The notes under the pieces were generated by a model. It was not told the origin of the DNA. It saw nothing but the letters and a program-made list of their open reading frames with translations, and did no database searches. Positions 13,226 to 26,029 of a stretch of 64,000 nt of DNA are shown here, piece by piece (the first letter of the stretch is position 1; the number at the start of each line of letters is the position of its first letter). The position numbers and the translations under genes are program-made. The stretch comes from Epiperipatus broadwayi. Taxonomy: Eukaryota; Onychophora; Udeonychophora; Euonychophora; Peripatidae. The stretch is taken from contig JAQFVV010012398.1 of the NCBI GenBank assembly GCA_028023455.1, positions 11,207,160 to 11,271,159 on the forward strand, written 5' to 3'.

Positions 13226-14301
13226 CTTAATCCCTCAAATAATCCCACTAAGTGCCTTATTGTCCTCCATATATATAAATTCATTAATTAAAACAATAGA
13301 AAATAAATTATCATGAATATAATATATCAATTATTTTAACATCATCATCTCATGTTTAGAACTTTATGAATAACATCTAAGTATTTTCACAATCGAAGAA
13401 AACAGATACAACTGCTACTGTGAATACTTTCAGATTATACCAATAAATACAAACTTATTTTTAATAGAGAAAATTATGTGCATTGCAAATATACGTGGGG
13501 ACCAGTGCATAGCTTCTTTCCTGAGTTTTCACTTCATCTAAGCAACACTGCAATGTGTATCATAAAGCAAGAAAAACTCAAAAAGAAAATATGGAACACT
13601 ACTGGCTTTCTTAAAAATCATAACTCTCGTTATACGTACAGCCATAATACTTTACACCAAAGCTTTAACTAACCATATTTATTCACTATGCAGAAAACAT
13701 CTTTGGGGCAAACATATATCTGCCATCTCGATTAAATGTTTACAAATCAACTTGTTTGTAATAAACACTTTCAGAAAACCAATAATATAAATATCATCAT
13801 GTGCTAAAACTTTCCCAAATTTACAGATTACCTGTAAAATTATATGTACCGACTACTTGCCTCCCCTTCCCTAATTAAAATATTGGAGCAACTTTTAAAT
13901 TTTTTCTTCTTTTTCAAAACTTACATCTCCACCATCACCAACACCCCCACCTCCAATGCTGCAAATAAAAATAAATATTGGTAAGTATTCACTGTACTAT
14001 CCACCTATCCAATATAAAGAGAAATCCATATTAGACATCAACAACCAACTACATTGCAAGTTTAAATTCTGGTCAGTCCTAACTTAGATCCTCTTCCAAC
14101 ACTATATTTGAATAGATTTGAATGAGGATGTATAAACACAAATACTCGATGTAACATTAGTTAAATAACCTTAGTCACAAAGAAATGAAAACACATTCGA
14201 ATGCTCAGATCTTAACAAAATTTGACTGATGATCCTGCAATATTCAAAAAAAAAAAAAAAGAGACTTTAGTAGTCTTATAGCATCATTTTCTAAAGCCTA
14301 A

Positions 14302-14672
14302 CACTCCTACATCGATGCCACCTTAAATTCCATTTACCCCAAAATTCGAGCTTAAGGACAATATACATAATATTCTACTTCAGGAAATATTCATATTACT
14401 GTTTTATTGTGTGAGCATGTGATAAATTGATAAATGAATAAAGAAAAACACAAAAGACAGTCTTTAATTTGAAATCATATGTTTAACAAATTTATTTACA
14501 ACTATTCAACAAGAGTATATAACAAAAGCAATTAATTTTTTTAGATATCTATGACTATTCTTTGAACAATACGGTTCATATTTATTAATCCAATCCCTCT
14601 TTTCTCCTCAAAGCGCAATCATTCAATATCAACACTAACAAAAAAAATTTAAAATTAAATATTATTTATATA
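14302..14672 (+). repeat. ~370-bp dispersed repeat, first copy
   Basis: This block aligns along its whole length with 18,166-18,533 in the same orientation. Shared words include cataatattctacttcagg, tattcatattactgtttt, gaaatcatatgtttaac and atttattaatccaatccctc. Because it follows the decayed reverse-transcriptase pieces of LINE copy B, I infer it is part of the 3' end or untranslated tail of that LINE family. It could instead be an unrelated repeat that inserted nearby. Confidence 0.8.
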
Positions 14673-15683
14673 TATTGTAACTAAATAAATATTAGTCATT
14701 ACTCTCTTAGGACTCCAGATGTTGGAAGCCATTGTAACTATTTAAAATATAGTAACCATTTTATTGTAGCTATATAAATAAATATTAGTTATTGCAATTG
14801 AATAAAAAATGATAGTGAAATCAATATAGTGAAATTATATTTATTTCTAATAATAGATTCTTTCAACAAGAATCATCCCTTTTCCTCTTTTCACATATAT
14901 AAAACACTGTTCATAGTCGCACACTGGCACTATTTGTAACTAATCAAAATATCAAAAATTAAATATCATTAAGCTTAAAAAAAAAGAAAATCAAACGCTT
15001 ATTTCTCTTTTATTCAGTTTACTTATATGTAGTAGGTATTTTACCTAGGCGCGACTAGGCTGTTTAAACCTAGATAAAGTTATATCATATACTTATTCAT
15101 ATGTGTACCTGGTTCAAACCCACTTGGTACAATCCTTATAATACATGCACTTGTATGAAGAGAAAACAACATCCTTATATTTTAAATGTGCAAATAAAAA
15201 CTATAAGATTTTAATACTATAAATTCTCACTTAATATTTCCATAGGTGTTACTAGCTCAGTTTAAGCATGTTAGATTTATAGATTTATCAGATGTGTCGA
15301 TGGTAGTTATGTCTCTATATATCTCATAAATAACATAGTGAGAACCATTATTTCTATATATGGCCATTAAACTCATTTATTTAATTTATTTATTAATAAT
15401 AATAATATAATAATGATGATGATGATGATTCTAGCCACAGCTTAACAACTAATTCACAATATAAACTTTATATTTTGTAAACCTATAATTATTTACCTAA
15501 ATATTATATTTAAATTATAACCTAACAATTAACATTCATTAGTGGTGATGAATGATCATAATTAATAAGATAATGAATAACTCTTAATAAAGATATACAC
15601 CTCTTTTAATAACAACAACAAATTAACATTTATTACTGACTGGTGAAATATACATAATACAAATAAAACATTTACATAATTAA
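14673..15683. other. AT-rich non-coding stretch
   Basis: No gene or classifiable element was recognised. The region contains diverged short repeats of a motif like attgtaactatttaaa around 14,730-14,810 and a short GAT/ATG microsatellite near 15,412-15,430. Confidence 0.4.
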
Positions 15684-15926
15684 TAATGATAAATTGTTTA
15701 CCTTATTTTTCAGGAAATTTATTTGTCATTCGAGGGTTGCTGTTATTGATATTATTTAGCAAGTCTGCTATTTGTTTAATACTCTGGGTGTTACTGCAGA
15801 GTAAAGATTGTTCTATTTTTTTTCCCATATGTCATAGCATCGGCTGGGAGGTGAACCCACAACAACCATCTGCAACCAACTGCTTGCTTGCAAGGCTGCT
15901 GTGCTGACCTCCCGGCTAACAAGTCT
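15684..15926 (-). repeat. Possible tRNA-derived SINE
   Basis: Read on the minus strand, the segment from about 15,924 down to 15,837 is a GC-rich island resembling a tRNA gene. It starts gttagccgggaggtcagca, has an anticodon-like ccttgcaagc, and ends with a T-arm-like tgggttcacctccca in which tggg and ccca pair around a 7-base loop. The matching part of a pol III B box is ggttcacctcc. The body is too long and too irregular to fold as a working tRNA, so a SINE head is more likely than a gene. The lower-coordinate part to ~15,684 would be its body. I see no second copy in the window. Confidence 0.4.
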
Positions 15927-17560
15927 TGACAGATTTAAAGGCAGATTATGTTTAACAATTCATATGATTTGACTCTGACTGAGATGATAGGTGTCCAGGG
16001 TTTTTAACTTGATTACTTGCCTACTAAAAAATTTGGTTAGTATTTATCCAGGGGCATTCTTGTATTTTTCTTGTAGTATCTGATATAGTAAAGCATTCTG
16101 GCAATTGTTATTCCAGAAATTTTTAATTAATAACATCAAAGATGGATGGTACTTGGAATAACAACTGCTACCACAATACTGCATCATCTTGTAAGTAACA
16201 ATATGCCACTATTAACTTTACACCTTCGGATGAGTTGATATTAATAGAAAAGTATAGATTTAGGCTCCTCCAGTGTTCAATAGGGGCTTCATTTGTCAAG
16301 CCTTTGAATATTTTGAGTTTAAAAAATTGTTTTTTTAATATTTGTCTGAATGATGTTATTATTACTACCAAATCCATTTTGGCTTATAGGTAAATGTATG
16401 GTTTGATCATTCAGGCCTTCTTTAGTTTTATCAAAGATAGTTTATTATTATAGGCTAGGGGCATATCCTCTATTCCCCTACCGGTTTCATTCTGATTATT
16501 TGTTTTATTTGGTTTATTATTAATCATATTATATTTTCTAATATCAGATTTAACTTTTCTGTTGTTATTTCATATTCATTCTCTGTGAGTCTAATGTTTC
16601 GGAAATTTTGGATTTGTTTTTCTTTTAGTTTTTCTAATTTGTTAGAATATTTGCATTTTCAATTTTCCATCCTTTGATTTACTGAGGTGTTGATACTTTC
16701 TATTTCTAGTTGGTTTAACAGCTGATTGTGGTTTTCAATTAATTTTTTAACACTATTTTTATTTTGTTACCTATGTTTCAAGTAAACCTTGCTTTATGTT
16801 GAGACATTTATGATCATTTTCTATTGAATTAAATTTCTTCTTGTTCTTTTGCAGACTGATTTATTTCTATCTGTAAACTTTCTACTTGTTTATTGATCTC
16901 GATCAGGTATTCTGTTTGATTTTGTTCTATTTTGAGTTCTGACATTATTATAGGTTTGTTTTGTTTCTATGAACTTGATATCTAATTTGTTTTCGATTTT
17001 TTTCTCAAATTTTTGTTCACATTTGTCATCTTTTTCATTTTTCTTTAGCTGTATCAATTTAATATTAATATCTGACTATATGTTGAGTTAATAACAGTAT
17101 TTTGCTTTGCTATATCTGCTTTTAATTCAATTTTCATACTTTCTATCCTTTTTGATAAATCAATTGCTATATCTGCTTTTAATTCAGTTTTCATATTGTC
17201 CATCTTTTTAGAAAAATCTTATTATTATATTTGCTGACATCCACTGCTGATATTTACTGCATCTTTGTAGACATTTGCTACAAAAGCATCATGAATTGAT
17301 TAAGCAATACATCGTTGGTGTTTGTTTTCTCTTTTTCTTGTTTTTCAAGAGTCATAGTTATTTCTGGTGCTTGGACATTTTCTGCTATAGTCCCGTCCCC
17401 CCCCCCCCAGATATGACAATATTTTGTTCTAGATTTTGTAGAAAATAAATCTCTACTTTGCATCCATCTGTTTCATTTCTACTTCATTTTCATCCTTTTC
17501 TTCATTAATAGTTTCAGACTGCATAGTTTTTATTTTACTTCCGTGATCATCTATCTTATC
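15927..17560 (-). pseudogene. LTR-retrotransposon gag-like relic
   Basis: On the minus strand a frame between 16,377 and 16,168 contains FKGLTNEAPIEHWRSLNLYF and, further on, LIVAYCYLQDDAVLW. This is the capsid signature of Ty3/gypsy-type gag proteins: a tryptophan-centred helix, then a leucine-rich helix ending in A-x-x-W. Upstream in the coding direction (17,100-17,200) there are two repeats of a charged unit with ELKADIA, which would form a coiled coil, and an acidic segment with EEKDENEVEMKQMD near 17,490. Stops, frame changes and a poly-C run (17,396-17,408) show it is dead. No protease, polymerase or LTR is visible. Confidence 0.6.
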
Positions 17561-17989
17561 TTTGAGTTTATATTATTCTTTACTTTTTGTTTTAAATTAT
17601 TTTATTAAGCATTTATTTTTGGATATTAACTTTTATGTATACCATACTACATTAAGAAACATCATGGGAAGATCTATTGTCACTATATTTTACTGTACTT
17701 GACAAAAAATTTGTGTTTTAACTAAGCAGTTATTCCATTCGACTTTTCATCTTTATTACTTTTATATCTCACTATTTAATTATTTTACACAGTTGACTAT
17801 ATGCTATTTTACTTGATTTTAATCATTGGTACTTTTTCATTACTCAATTTCAATTCACCACATCATAAAAAAATTGTAACAGAACATCTTTATATTTTAT
17901 TAGTTTTTTCATTGAGATTATTGAATCATAATATCAATATAAGATTCATGGGTCCGCGGCTGAATGCACCATATGTAATTGAATGGGTC

Positions 17990-18533
17990 CTGGCCTAGCA
18001 TAATAGTAGACTTCATAGGTCATAAGAGTGGATGAAAAAGCATATCTAGGATTCCTCAATTTCTAAACTCATATCCACCCTGATTTCACTCCTAGGAGAA
18101 GCCGTATTAGCATATAAACATATATCAAATATCTCCAAATATATTCATCTCTTTTCTCCATCCTTAAATTCCATTTATACCAGAATTTGAACTTAGGAAA
18201 AATACACATAATATTCTACTTCAGGGAATATTCATATTACTGTTTTATTGTGCAAGCATATGATAAATTGATAAATGAATTTAAAAAACCCACAAACAAT
18301 CGTCTTAAATTTGAAATCATATGTTTAACAAATTTATAATTTCTTCATTGAGAGATTATAACAAAAGCAATTAATTTATTTAGATAGTTGCTAACATTTC
18401 TTTAGATAGCTATGTCTATTCTTTGGTCAATATGACTCATATTTATTAATCCAATCCCTCTTTTCCTTCAAAGAGTAATCATTCAATATTAATACTAACA
18501 AAAAGAATTTAAAACTTGTTATTATTTATATAT
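17990..18533 (+). mobile_element. LINE fragment C with the shared ~370-bp repeat
   Basis: At about 18,030 the plus strand reads DEKAYLGFLNF, comparable to HRYLGLSTTAM at 42.55 kb in the younger L1/Tx1-like copy. It is followed at 18,166-18,533 by the ~370-bp repeat also found at 14,302-14,672. This is most simply a third, 5'-truncated fragment of the old plus-strand LINE family. The coding match is short, so the repeat is the stronger evidence. Confidence 0.55.
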
Positions 18534-21500
18534 ATATACTTGCTAATTTAGACTTTAGTAAAATCATAATTTGTTGTCTCCTACATATTTATTGATTAAT
18601 TCATACTAACAACATGGTGGTGGTCTGGGATTCCCCCTTTCTATAATGATTTGTTTCTATAATGATAGAAAAGACCATTCATGCTAGTTTTTAATTGTAT
18701 ATACTGAAAAAAAAAAACAAATAAATGACAAAATGATTAGTATTAACAAACAAACAAATAATAGTGTAACTGTACAAGTGTTGGTATTTAATGTGGGAAA
18801 TTATAGTCTTGCCTCCAACCTGATGATGATCAAATTCATCCCCAAGCAAGTTCACGCCTGAGCCTATATTTTATTTCAATTTAAAATTAAGTTAATAATA
18901 TTTTCCCCCTTTCTAGTAAATCAAGAATTTATAACCACATCAATCTATGGTAAAGGAAAGAAGTAAACAAAATACATAAAATGAATCACATGATATCAAC
19001 CTAAAATAAATCAAAAGTCCATAAAGTAAAATGTCCTAAAAGAATGTGTTCTTATTTCTACGATTCATGATACAATTGGTTGGGTTTGAATATTTTGGAA
19101 TGTGTATGATGGTGTTCTGAATTTCTCTCTTCTATATAGCATGCATCGAGTTGGTGAGTTTACATCATGACATTCAAGTAGTAAAGCTGGTAATACCCCC
19201 AGCATAGATGGATAGATGCTGTTTCAAGTTGAATTCAGTTTTGGGGGTTACAACTCCATGGGGGATGAATCTCTTCCCACAAGTAACTTTACACTTAGTA
19301 GCACATGATTGTACATATCTCTATATACGTAGTTGATCAGAGTATTGGAGTTTGTTGAAATCTCAAGTTAAAGCCGGTATAACTCTGCAACTAAAGACTG
19401 AAAATATTCTTGAAGTATTGAATAAGTTTAAAGCTATTTCTAGAATTTATCCCTTATTATGTTGAATTTAAATCAGTCCATTTTTATTTTAGTTCCTGTT
19501 TGTCTTCAATGAGATATTCTCATCTAAGGTTTTACTTTGATGACTGCAGACATTTCTCTTCAAATGACACATTCGATTTGCTGCTTACAAAGCATGTGTT
19601 GCCATTTACAAAGTATATGTGTTGGTTAGATCTGATTTTTGAAAAGAAGTTCATTTGTGTGTATATATATTGATGATCACCAAAATGACTTTTTTAATGT
19701 TAATTTGACTCTTTTAAATAGTGAGTTTAAATTCATGCATTGAGTTATTCACATTATATGTTACGATTTATATAAATATTATTTTCTTCCTTTGTGTTTC
19801 TGTAATTTTATCACTTGCATCTAAATTTGATCATCTTTTTTCTTATATTGTTGTAATATGTGTATTAAAAATCAATATTTAAATTTTACAGTTTAGTTTG
19901 GATTATGTATTTTTTATTTGAAGATCATTGTCTGTCAATAACTTCAATATCAATTCTGCAAAAAAACAAATTCAACTACTGGGCTACTATATTCTTCTTT
20001 ACAGTATAATCATAAACCCATACTAAATATAATAAAACAACTTTGTTGTAAATTTAAATTCTAGTCTCTGGAGCCAAAACATTTAGATTTTCTATTAAAA
20101 ATAAATCTTGAATTGTTTTCTACTTCACATTTCTTCAAATTCAAACTACAATTTTAAAATGCAAAGGATTTGAATTCTCTTTGTTGCAAAGAATCCAAAC
20201 CATAATATCATGTATTTTTCAATGTAAAAAGACTAAAATCAATCCTTTGAATCCTTTCCTAAGGGTACTTTTGTGCCATACAGTACATTCATCCTAACAC
20301 TTTTTCTAACAAACTAGAAGTTATTCATCAAAGAGATAAAGTTGCTTAGCATAATACGTTCATGGACACTAGACCTCAGATATGACTATTACTGAGACTA
20401 TCACATGATACAATAACCTCTAATGGAAAAAAAAAAATCTTCAAAAAATGTCAAATAAGATTGCATATTTTATTTTATTTATAGTGTCTAAATTACTTTT
20501 AAAAGAAAATGTAAATATTTGAACTTTTTGATTAAAATCAATTTAGAAGCCCTACCAATAAATTATTTTCGTTACAATGGAAAAGCAAGATAGACAGTTT
20601 TTGTTCTCTGTCATAGGCAAGAAGAAACCTTGAATTACTTCCAAAGAAATGTATAATACTTCTAATTTATAACATAATCATATAACTGCTACATTAACAA
20701 ATAAACAAATTTTCCCTAATATAAAAATAACCACATTTCTACTTTTCATTCTAGGATAAAAAAGATGTCATATTTCTGATTCAATACAACAACATGAAAG
20801 CTATCATCTTTATTTCATACCAAAATAGAAAAAATTAAAATTAGATATCAAGCTTTAGTGTTTACTGACATATTTGTAGCAGCTTGGAGTCTAATTTCAC
20901 TACTGTAATCAATTACATTAACTATCATATAAAAAAATCTATTCTAGTTGTTAAACACATTATATTTCTTAACTTTCATTACCATGTTAATATAGAAAAA
21001 TATATATTGTTGAGAGCACTGACACCATTGATAAGTGATTAAAATAGCACAATGTGGTGATAGAAAAGAGGAAACGTATCTAAAGTAGCAGAACATATAT
21101 ATATATATTCAAACTAGTAAAACATCGCATGGAGGATTGCATTAGATCCAAAGATCTAGGTGCAATACTCTCAGATCAAGACTCCTCATTGATGAAAATT
21201 ACAAGCTAGAAACTAGTCAGGGTTCATTGGATGAGTAGGCACTAAATAGGGATTTTGATGTACAAACCTTCTAGCATCCATTGATTATTATATCTTACAC
21301 TGGATGACACTACTGGTTGGAGAGAGTTGCTATGCTCTGAACATATGTTTGATTAGGAAAATACAAAAATATTGGATAAAGATGAAAAAATACAAAGAAG
21401 AAAATCCAAAGATGCTCGCTCACTTGACAATAGCAAATAATCCAATAAGTCCACAGTGTGATTGTAAACAATGTCTGGAAATGACTAATTAACTTTGCTT

Positions 21501-21590
21501 TATTAAAAAAAGATGGAGACATCAGAAGGACACTCATAAACAAATATATGAACTTTCTCTATAGATGTGCCTTTAGCAAAATAGCTCATT
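18534..21590. other. AT-rich stretch without recognisable gene
   Basis: No supported coding region or mobile element. Two overlapping open frames at 21,304-21,543 on opposite strands are short and lack any known domain. The part from 19,070 to 19,400 is slightly less AT-rich but gives only broken frames. Confidence 0.4.
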
Positions 21591-21638
21591 TAGTTAGTGT
21601 TATAAATATCAATTCTTATTAAGCGCAATGTCAGCACG

Positions 21639-21787
21639 TAATATTTAAATAAGGCTATAAGTTTAGTATATATACCTTAAGTGCTTAATTTATTATAAGA
21701 GAGACCTCTACAAATCTAAACACAAGATTCGACTTTATAAAGATAAGAGCACATGTACTAAGGTTATATAGCCTTATTTAAATATTA
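21639..21787. mobile_element. Short inverted-repeat element (MITE-like)
   Basis: A perfect 21-bp inverted repeat, taatatttaaataaggctat plus one more base, occurs at 21,639-21,659 and in reverse complement at 21,767-21,787. Beyond the 21 bp the arms keep partial similarity (tagtayatatrcc-like words). The whole unit is about 149 bp. The word tagtgttata occurs on both sides (21,595 and 21,785), but its placement does not fit a clean target duplication. It is probably a small non-autonomous DNA transposon of unknown superfamily. Confidence 0.6.
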
Positions 21788-21799
21788 GTGTTATATTAA

Positions 21800-24700
21800 A
21801 TTCAATAATCATGAATCTAAAGATCCAGGATCCATTCCCATGCTAGTATTGTCACTGGTCAGGCCAGTAACATCTAAAGAGTCTAGAATAATATCATTCA
21901 AAAAATATATTATATACTAAACAGTGTGCTATTTATTATTAATAGTGGAACATATTTGGAAAGCTTAAATAAAAGTTTGAATTTTTCTAAAAGTTTTCAA
22001 TATTTAACATTAGATGATGAAAATAGTCCCAACACATAATTACTAATATTAAGATATATTGCCTAACCATAGGAGTAAAACTCTTCTTTAAAAGATACAA
22101 GAAAAATATTATTCAAATCTATTGAACACTCATATATAAATGAATTAAATATTTTAGGATCAAAATAGACATATTGTATCATAGTAAAATTCTAGAATAC
22201 AAAAAAAGTTTTGTATAATAAATGTCAAGAATGATCCTATACTGTTATAAGTGAGAAACATGGAATATACCTTGCTTTATAAATATACCTTGAACAGAAG
22301 AGGATCGAGATCTGTCAAAAATAATGTACAAAATATAATTTTGTAAAACACATAGAGATAATATATATGGAAAACAGTTACCCCAAATAGATACTGTAGG
22401 ATAAAATACTATGATAACAGACAATACAAATAAAAATAAGAGTTGATAAAGAAAGAAATTCAGTTAAATGAAGAACATCTATTTTAATGATATTAATAAG
22501 ATTGACCAATACAATTTAATATATTGCAATAACAATATTAATATTTTATTACTAATTTCAAACTGAAAGATTAATATTTTTAATGTTTTTAAAATAAGAA
22601 TAACATTTTTTAATTTATCATTGGGATAAAAACTGAAGCACCTAATCTGTGAAATAATATATTAATTGAATTTATAGCTGGATAATAAAAAAAATTAAAA
22701 AAAGGAAAACATAAGTCATAAAATCTTGGATAATCTTAAGTTTCATGTTTTATTATTTTCACACTAGATGAATGGATGGAAGTATAACATTAGAAAGTGT
22801 GCTTGACATAAATTATCTATTTTTCATACATTACACCAGTAAAAATTAACAATTTCATTGATAGTTCTGCTATTTGGAATAAGATGGGAGCTGCACAGGA
22901 GAAACACGTAACTGCATTTAATACATTATGGATTGATTTTACTTAATAAATTCAATATCATCAATTACTCTCTTATAGACTACTTTTTGGAAAAAAATAT
23001 TATTTCTAAAATACATTGATTTAATATTTTTCTTGCCATAAATTATTTTCAACATAAAAAACAAAACAAGACTTAATTATTTAATTGGCATTTGCCCTCA
23101 TATTTTCATTTTTTTATGGATTACTTTGCTTACTAATATGCTTTTATTTAAAACATTCTTGACAAAAATTATTTTTAAATAAGACCTACATTTAATAATA
23201 AATACATATATTTACTTTTAAAGATTGAGTTGTTTTTCTTTAACACACATATTGGCATCGATTAATTTCTTATGGAATATGTTTTCCAATACATTACTTA
23301 TCAAAAAGCTGTTTAGTAAATCCATTAAAAAATGAAAGCATTTTATTTCTTATGGATTAATTTTTCATTCTTTATTTCTATGAGAAGCCATGCAGTAGAT
23401 AAATTTTTAAAATGAGATAGGTTGTACACTATAATATTGATTCCTTTTAGATGTTATTTATTTCTGAAAAATAGGATTAAAAGATTTTATTTTCAGAGAA
23501 ACTACTCATAACCTCATATATCCTATTAAAATCTTATATTCATAAGCATTATATACTTTTATGTAAACCTGCCATTGGTGCTGTAAGTGATTATAATTTA
23601 TCTGAACAGCAGATATCTTTGACAATCAGATGATACAAACTTTAATCAAAAAATATATTAAGTGATTTTTAACCATTACTAATGGTAATGTTTTAATTCT
23701 AATTAAACCATTTAGAACATCAGCAATTTCCAGTGATTGAAAACAATAATATCTATGGAGAGACAAAAGAACACTTCTTGCTGATTAACATAGGCTTTTG
23801 TTAATAATGTCAAAACAAAAAATAAGTTTAAACTTGTTTAAATTTTTATTTAAAATCTAGCTGTCCCCATGGCTTTGATCATTTTAGTAAATACAATACC
23901 AATTTTTTTTAAAATAATTAAGCACCAAACAAATTTTTCAAATTTATATATATATAAATAAGGATAGAGGAAAGCATAAACAATAAAGGATTACCAGTAA
24001 CTTACACATAATAGCTGTCTTTAATTTAAAAATCTTGAATTATTTGCTTTAGAGTTCTATTTATCCTAGTTGTTGATTACAAATCCTTTAACCCTTATTG
24101 AAATATTTGTTACTATAACACCTATTGCTGATACCCAGTATGCACAGATAATCAATTCCTGTTTTTCTAAATTATTTTTAAAAATAATAGCTGTGTGCAT
24201 AATAATTTAATAATCAGTCAAACACAATATGTTAACTAATCCTTCAAGTATAATTTTATTAATCATATATATGTAATCATTAAAATCAGTCAAAATTTAG
24301 ACAATCCCAATATCAATAACAATCAACAATCTGTAACTGTTGTCAAAGTAACTTCCTTTTAATTATATGTCTGAAAGTTTGTTATTTAGTAAGTCTACTA
24401 ATACTGTTTCAGTCTTTTTAGTACACAATTTATTTTTCAATGAAATGATATATTGATAATTTTTGAATATGCTAAAAAATATTACTTTTAGATCAAAAAA
24501 ATTCCCAAAAGATCACTGCTAGTACTAATTTTCAAATTCTGTATCCACAACTTTAGTCATAATAATAGTACATTACTCATTTTCTCAGTCAATAAAAAAT
24601 CCATAGCCATGCATTCCCCCACCCTAAAAAAAAGAAAGAAAAAAAATCTGCAAGATAGAAAATTAGTAAATGGAAAATTTACATTAAGCACAAAACATTA

Positions 24701-25240
24701 TCAATAACTAAATTATTATTTACTTTCTTTTTGTAATTAAAAATTGAATTTGAATAAATAAAAAAATCATTTTTTAAACTTATCCATTAATAAAATATGT
24801 CCTAAATATACAGATTTGTCAAACCTTTTGATTAATTATGCCACAGGTTTTACATGGCATAGAAGAAGCTGCAATGTCTGCTATTAAAAACTAAAATTTG
24901 CTTTCAATTTCTGGTGGGAGCATTTTTAATTAAAAATGAGTTATAGTGAATTATTAGTTCTAACTATATTAGCTAAATGTTAAAAGCTATTGGGAATAAA
25001 AAAAATTTCAAAGAAAAAAAAAGCATCTTCAATCAAAAATTAAAAAGGCATAGCCTAATGACAGTAAGCAAAGTTAAAAAGACATTAACATCCGTCCTAT
25101 ATTATCTTGTTTATATTATGAAAATAAAATAATGAATTTAGATAAAAATCTATTTATCTTTTTATTTATTTTTACAACTTTATATTAAATTTTCATTTTT
25201 ATATACATAAATGAATCCTTTATTTTATTTTATATTTGCA
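21800..25240. other. Very AT-rich stretch without recognisable gene
   Basis: Dense A/T tracts and short inverted A/T words only. I see no open frame with a domain, no TIR pair and no clear tandem repeat. Confidence 0.45.
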
Positions 25241-25243
25241 ACA

Positions 25244-25251
25244 TTTTAAAG
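25244..25251. repeat. Target-site duplication, left flank of E1
   Basis: The 8-mer ttttaaag immediately precedes the GGTACTAATC terminus and is repeated exactly at 28,253-28,260. Confidence 0.85.
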
Positions 25252-25519
25252 GGTACTAATCGGTATGCTAGGCCAGCCGCTTAGTGGTATTGTTTCTCTG
25301 CTAAAAACACACAATTATATCAATCCAGGCCCGACTATTTTTAATTAAATAATTTTTATATTTTCTCCGACTTTTATTAAAATATTTTTTTTTTGCCCAA
25401 TTTGTCCAACTTTATTTTAAAATATTTTTTACATTTTCTCCACCTTTTTTGACATATTTTGACATTTGATACGACCTTTTTTTTTTTTTTTTAACAAATA
25501 TTTCGACATTCCTGTAAAT

Positions 25520-26005
25520 AATTTATGATACAAGATTTGATTCAAATATTTGTACATTTTAGTTTTCAAAAATGGCAAAATTAAAAACATCGCATAATAC
25601 AAATCAAGCCAAAACATAAATCGCCGTATAGTCGCTGCCGAATTTGAAAAACTTTAAAAAAAAAACATCAAAGTTGAAAAAGTCAAAAGTTTTGATCTTA
25701 GTTTAATCTTTTTTTGGGGGGGGGGGGGGGGGGGATGGGGAGAAATAATTTGTTGTCACTGAGACAAAAGTTATTTTTGGTTTTTTTTTTATTTTTAAAA
25801 AAAGGTTAATAAAAATTGGTTTTAAAAATAAAAGTTTTAGTATATCAGTGGTATACAAATAAAGCCGAAACAAAAAAAAAAAGTTGCCGTATTTTTTTAA
25901 AATAAAAAACAAAGTTGAAAAAGTCAACAGTTATAATCTTATTTTAATGTTTTTTTAGGGGGTGGGGGGGGGGGTTGACAAATAATTTGTCGTCACTGAT
26001 CAAAC
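25520..26005. repeat. Two ~242-bp tandem modules with poly-G tracts
   Basis: Two consecutive diverged modules share gccgtat, caaagttgaaaaagtcaa, a poly-T, a poly-G run and then aataatttg-cgtcactga-like sequence. The G runs start at 25,716 (19 G) and 25,958 (5 G, T, 11 G), giving a period near 242 bp. G-runs of this length on the plus strand could form quadruplex structures. The modules lie inside transposon E1. Confidence 0.75.
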
Positions 26006-26029
26006 ACAGATAGGCGTATAAGAGATAGT

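Larger units (their letters stand above)
9940..14672 (+). mobile_element. Ancient L1/Tx1-like LINE, copy B (decayed)
   Basis: A second decayed plus-strand member of the family seen at 4.0-8.95 kb. ORF1 pieces lie at about 10,100-10,560, endonuclease blocks at 11,206-11,830 and reverse-transcriptase blocks at about 12,790-13,225. The copy probably ends in the ~370-bp repeat at 14,302-14,672, which recurs at 18.17 kb. Its start was placed by the ORF1 segment reading KESIVLAVKY near 10,130, which matches ERSIVLAI in copy A. The copy is full of stops and frameshifts and cannot be active. The limits are approximate. Confidence 0.7.

Noticed and set aside
15837-15926. Functional tRNA gene on the minus strand
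   Set aside because: The arms do not all pair and the body is too long for a tRNA; kept only as a possible SINE.
21310-21543. Overlapping open frames on both strands
   Set aside because: Mutual shadows with no domain; low-complexity composition.
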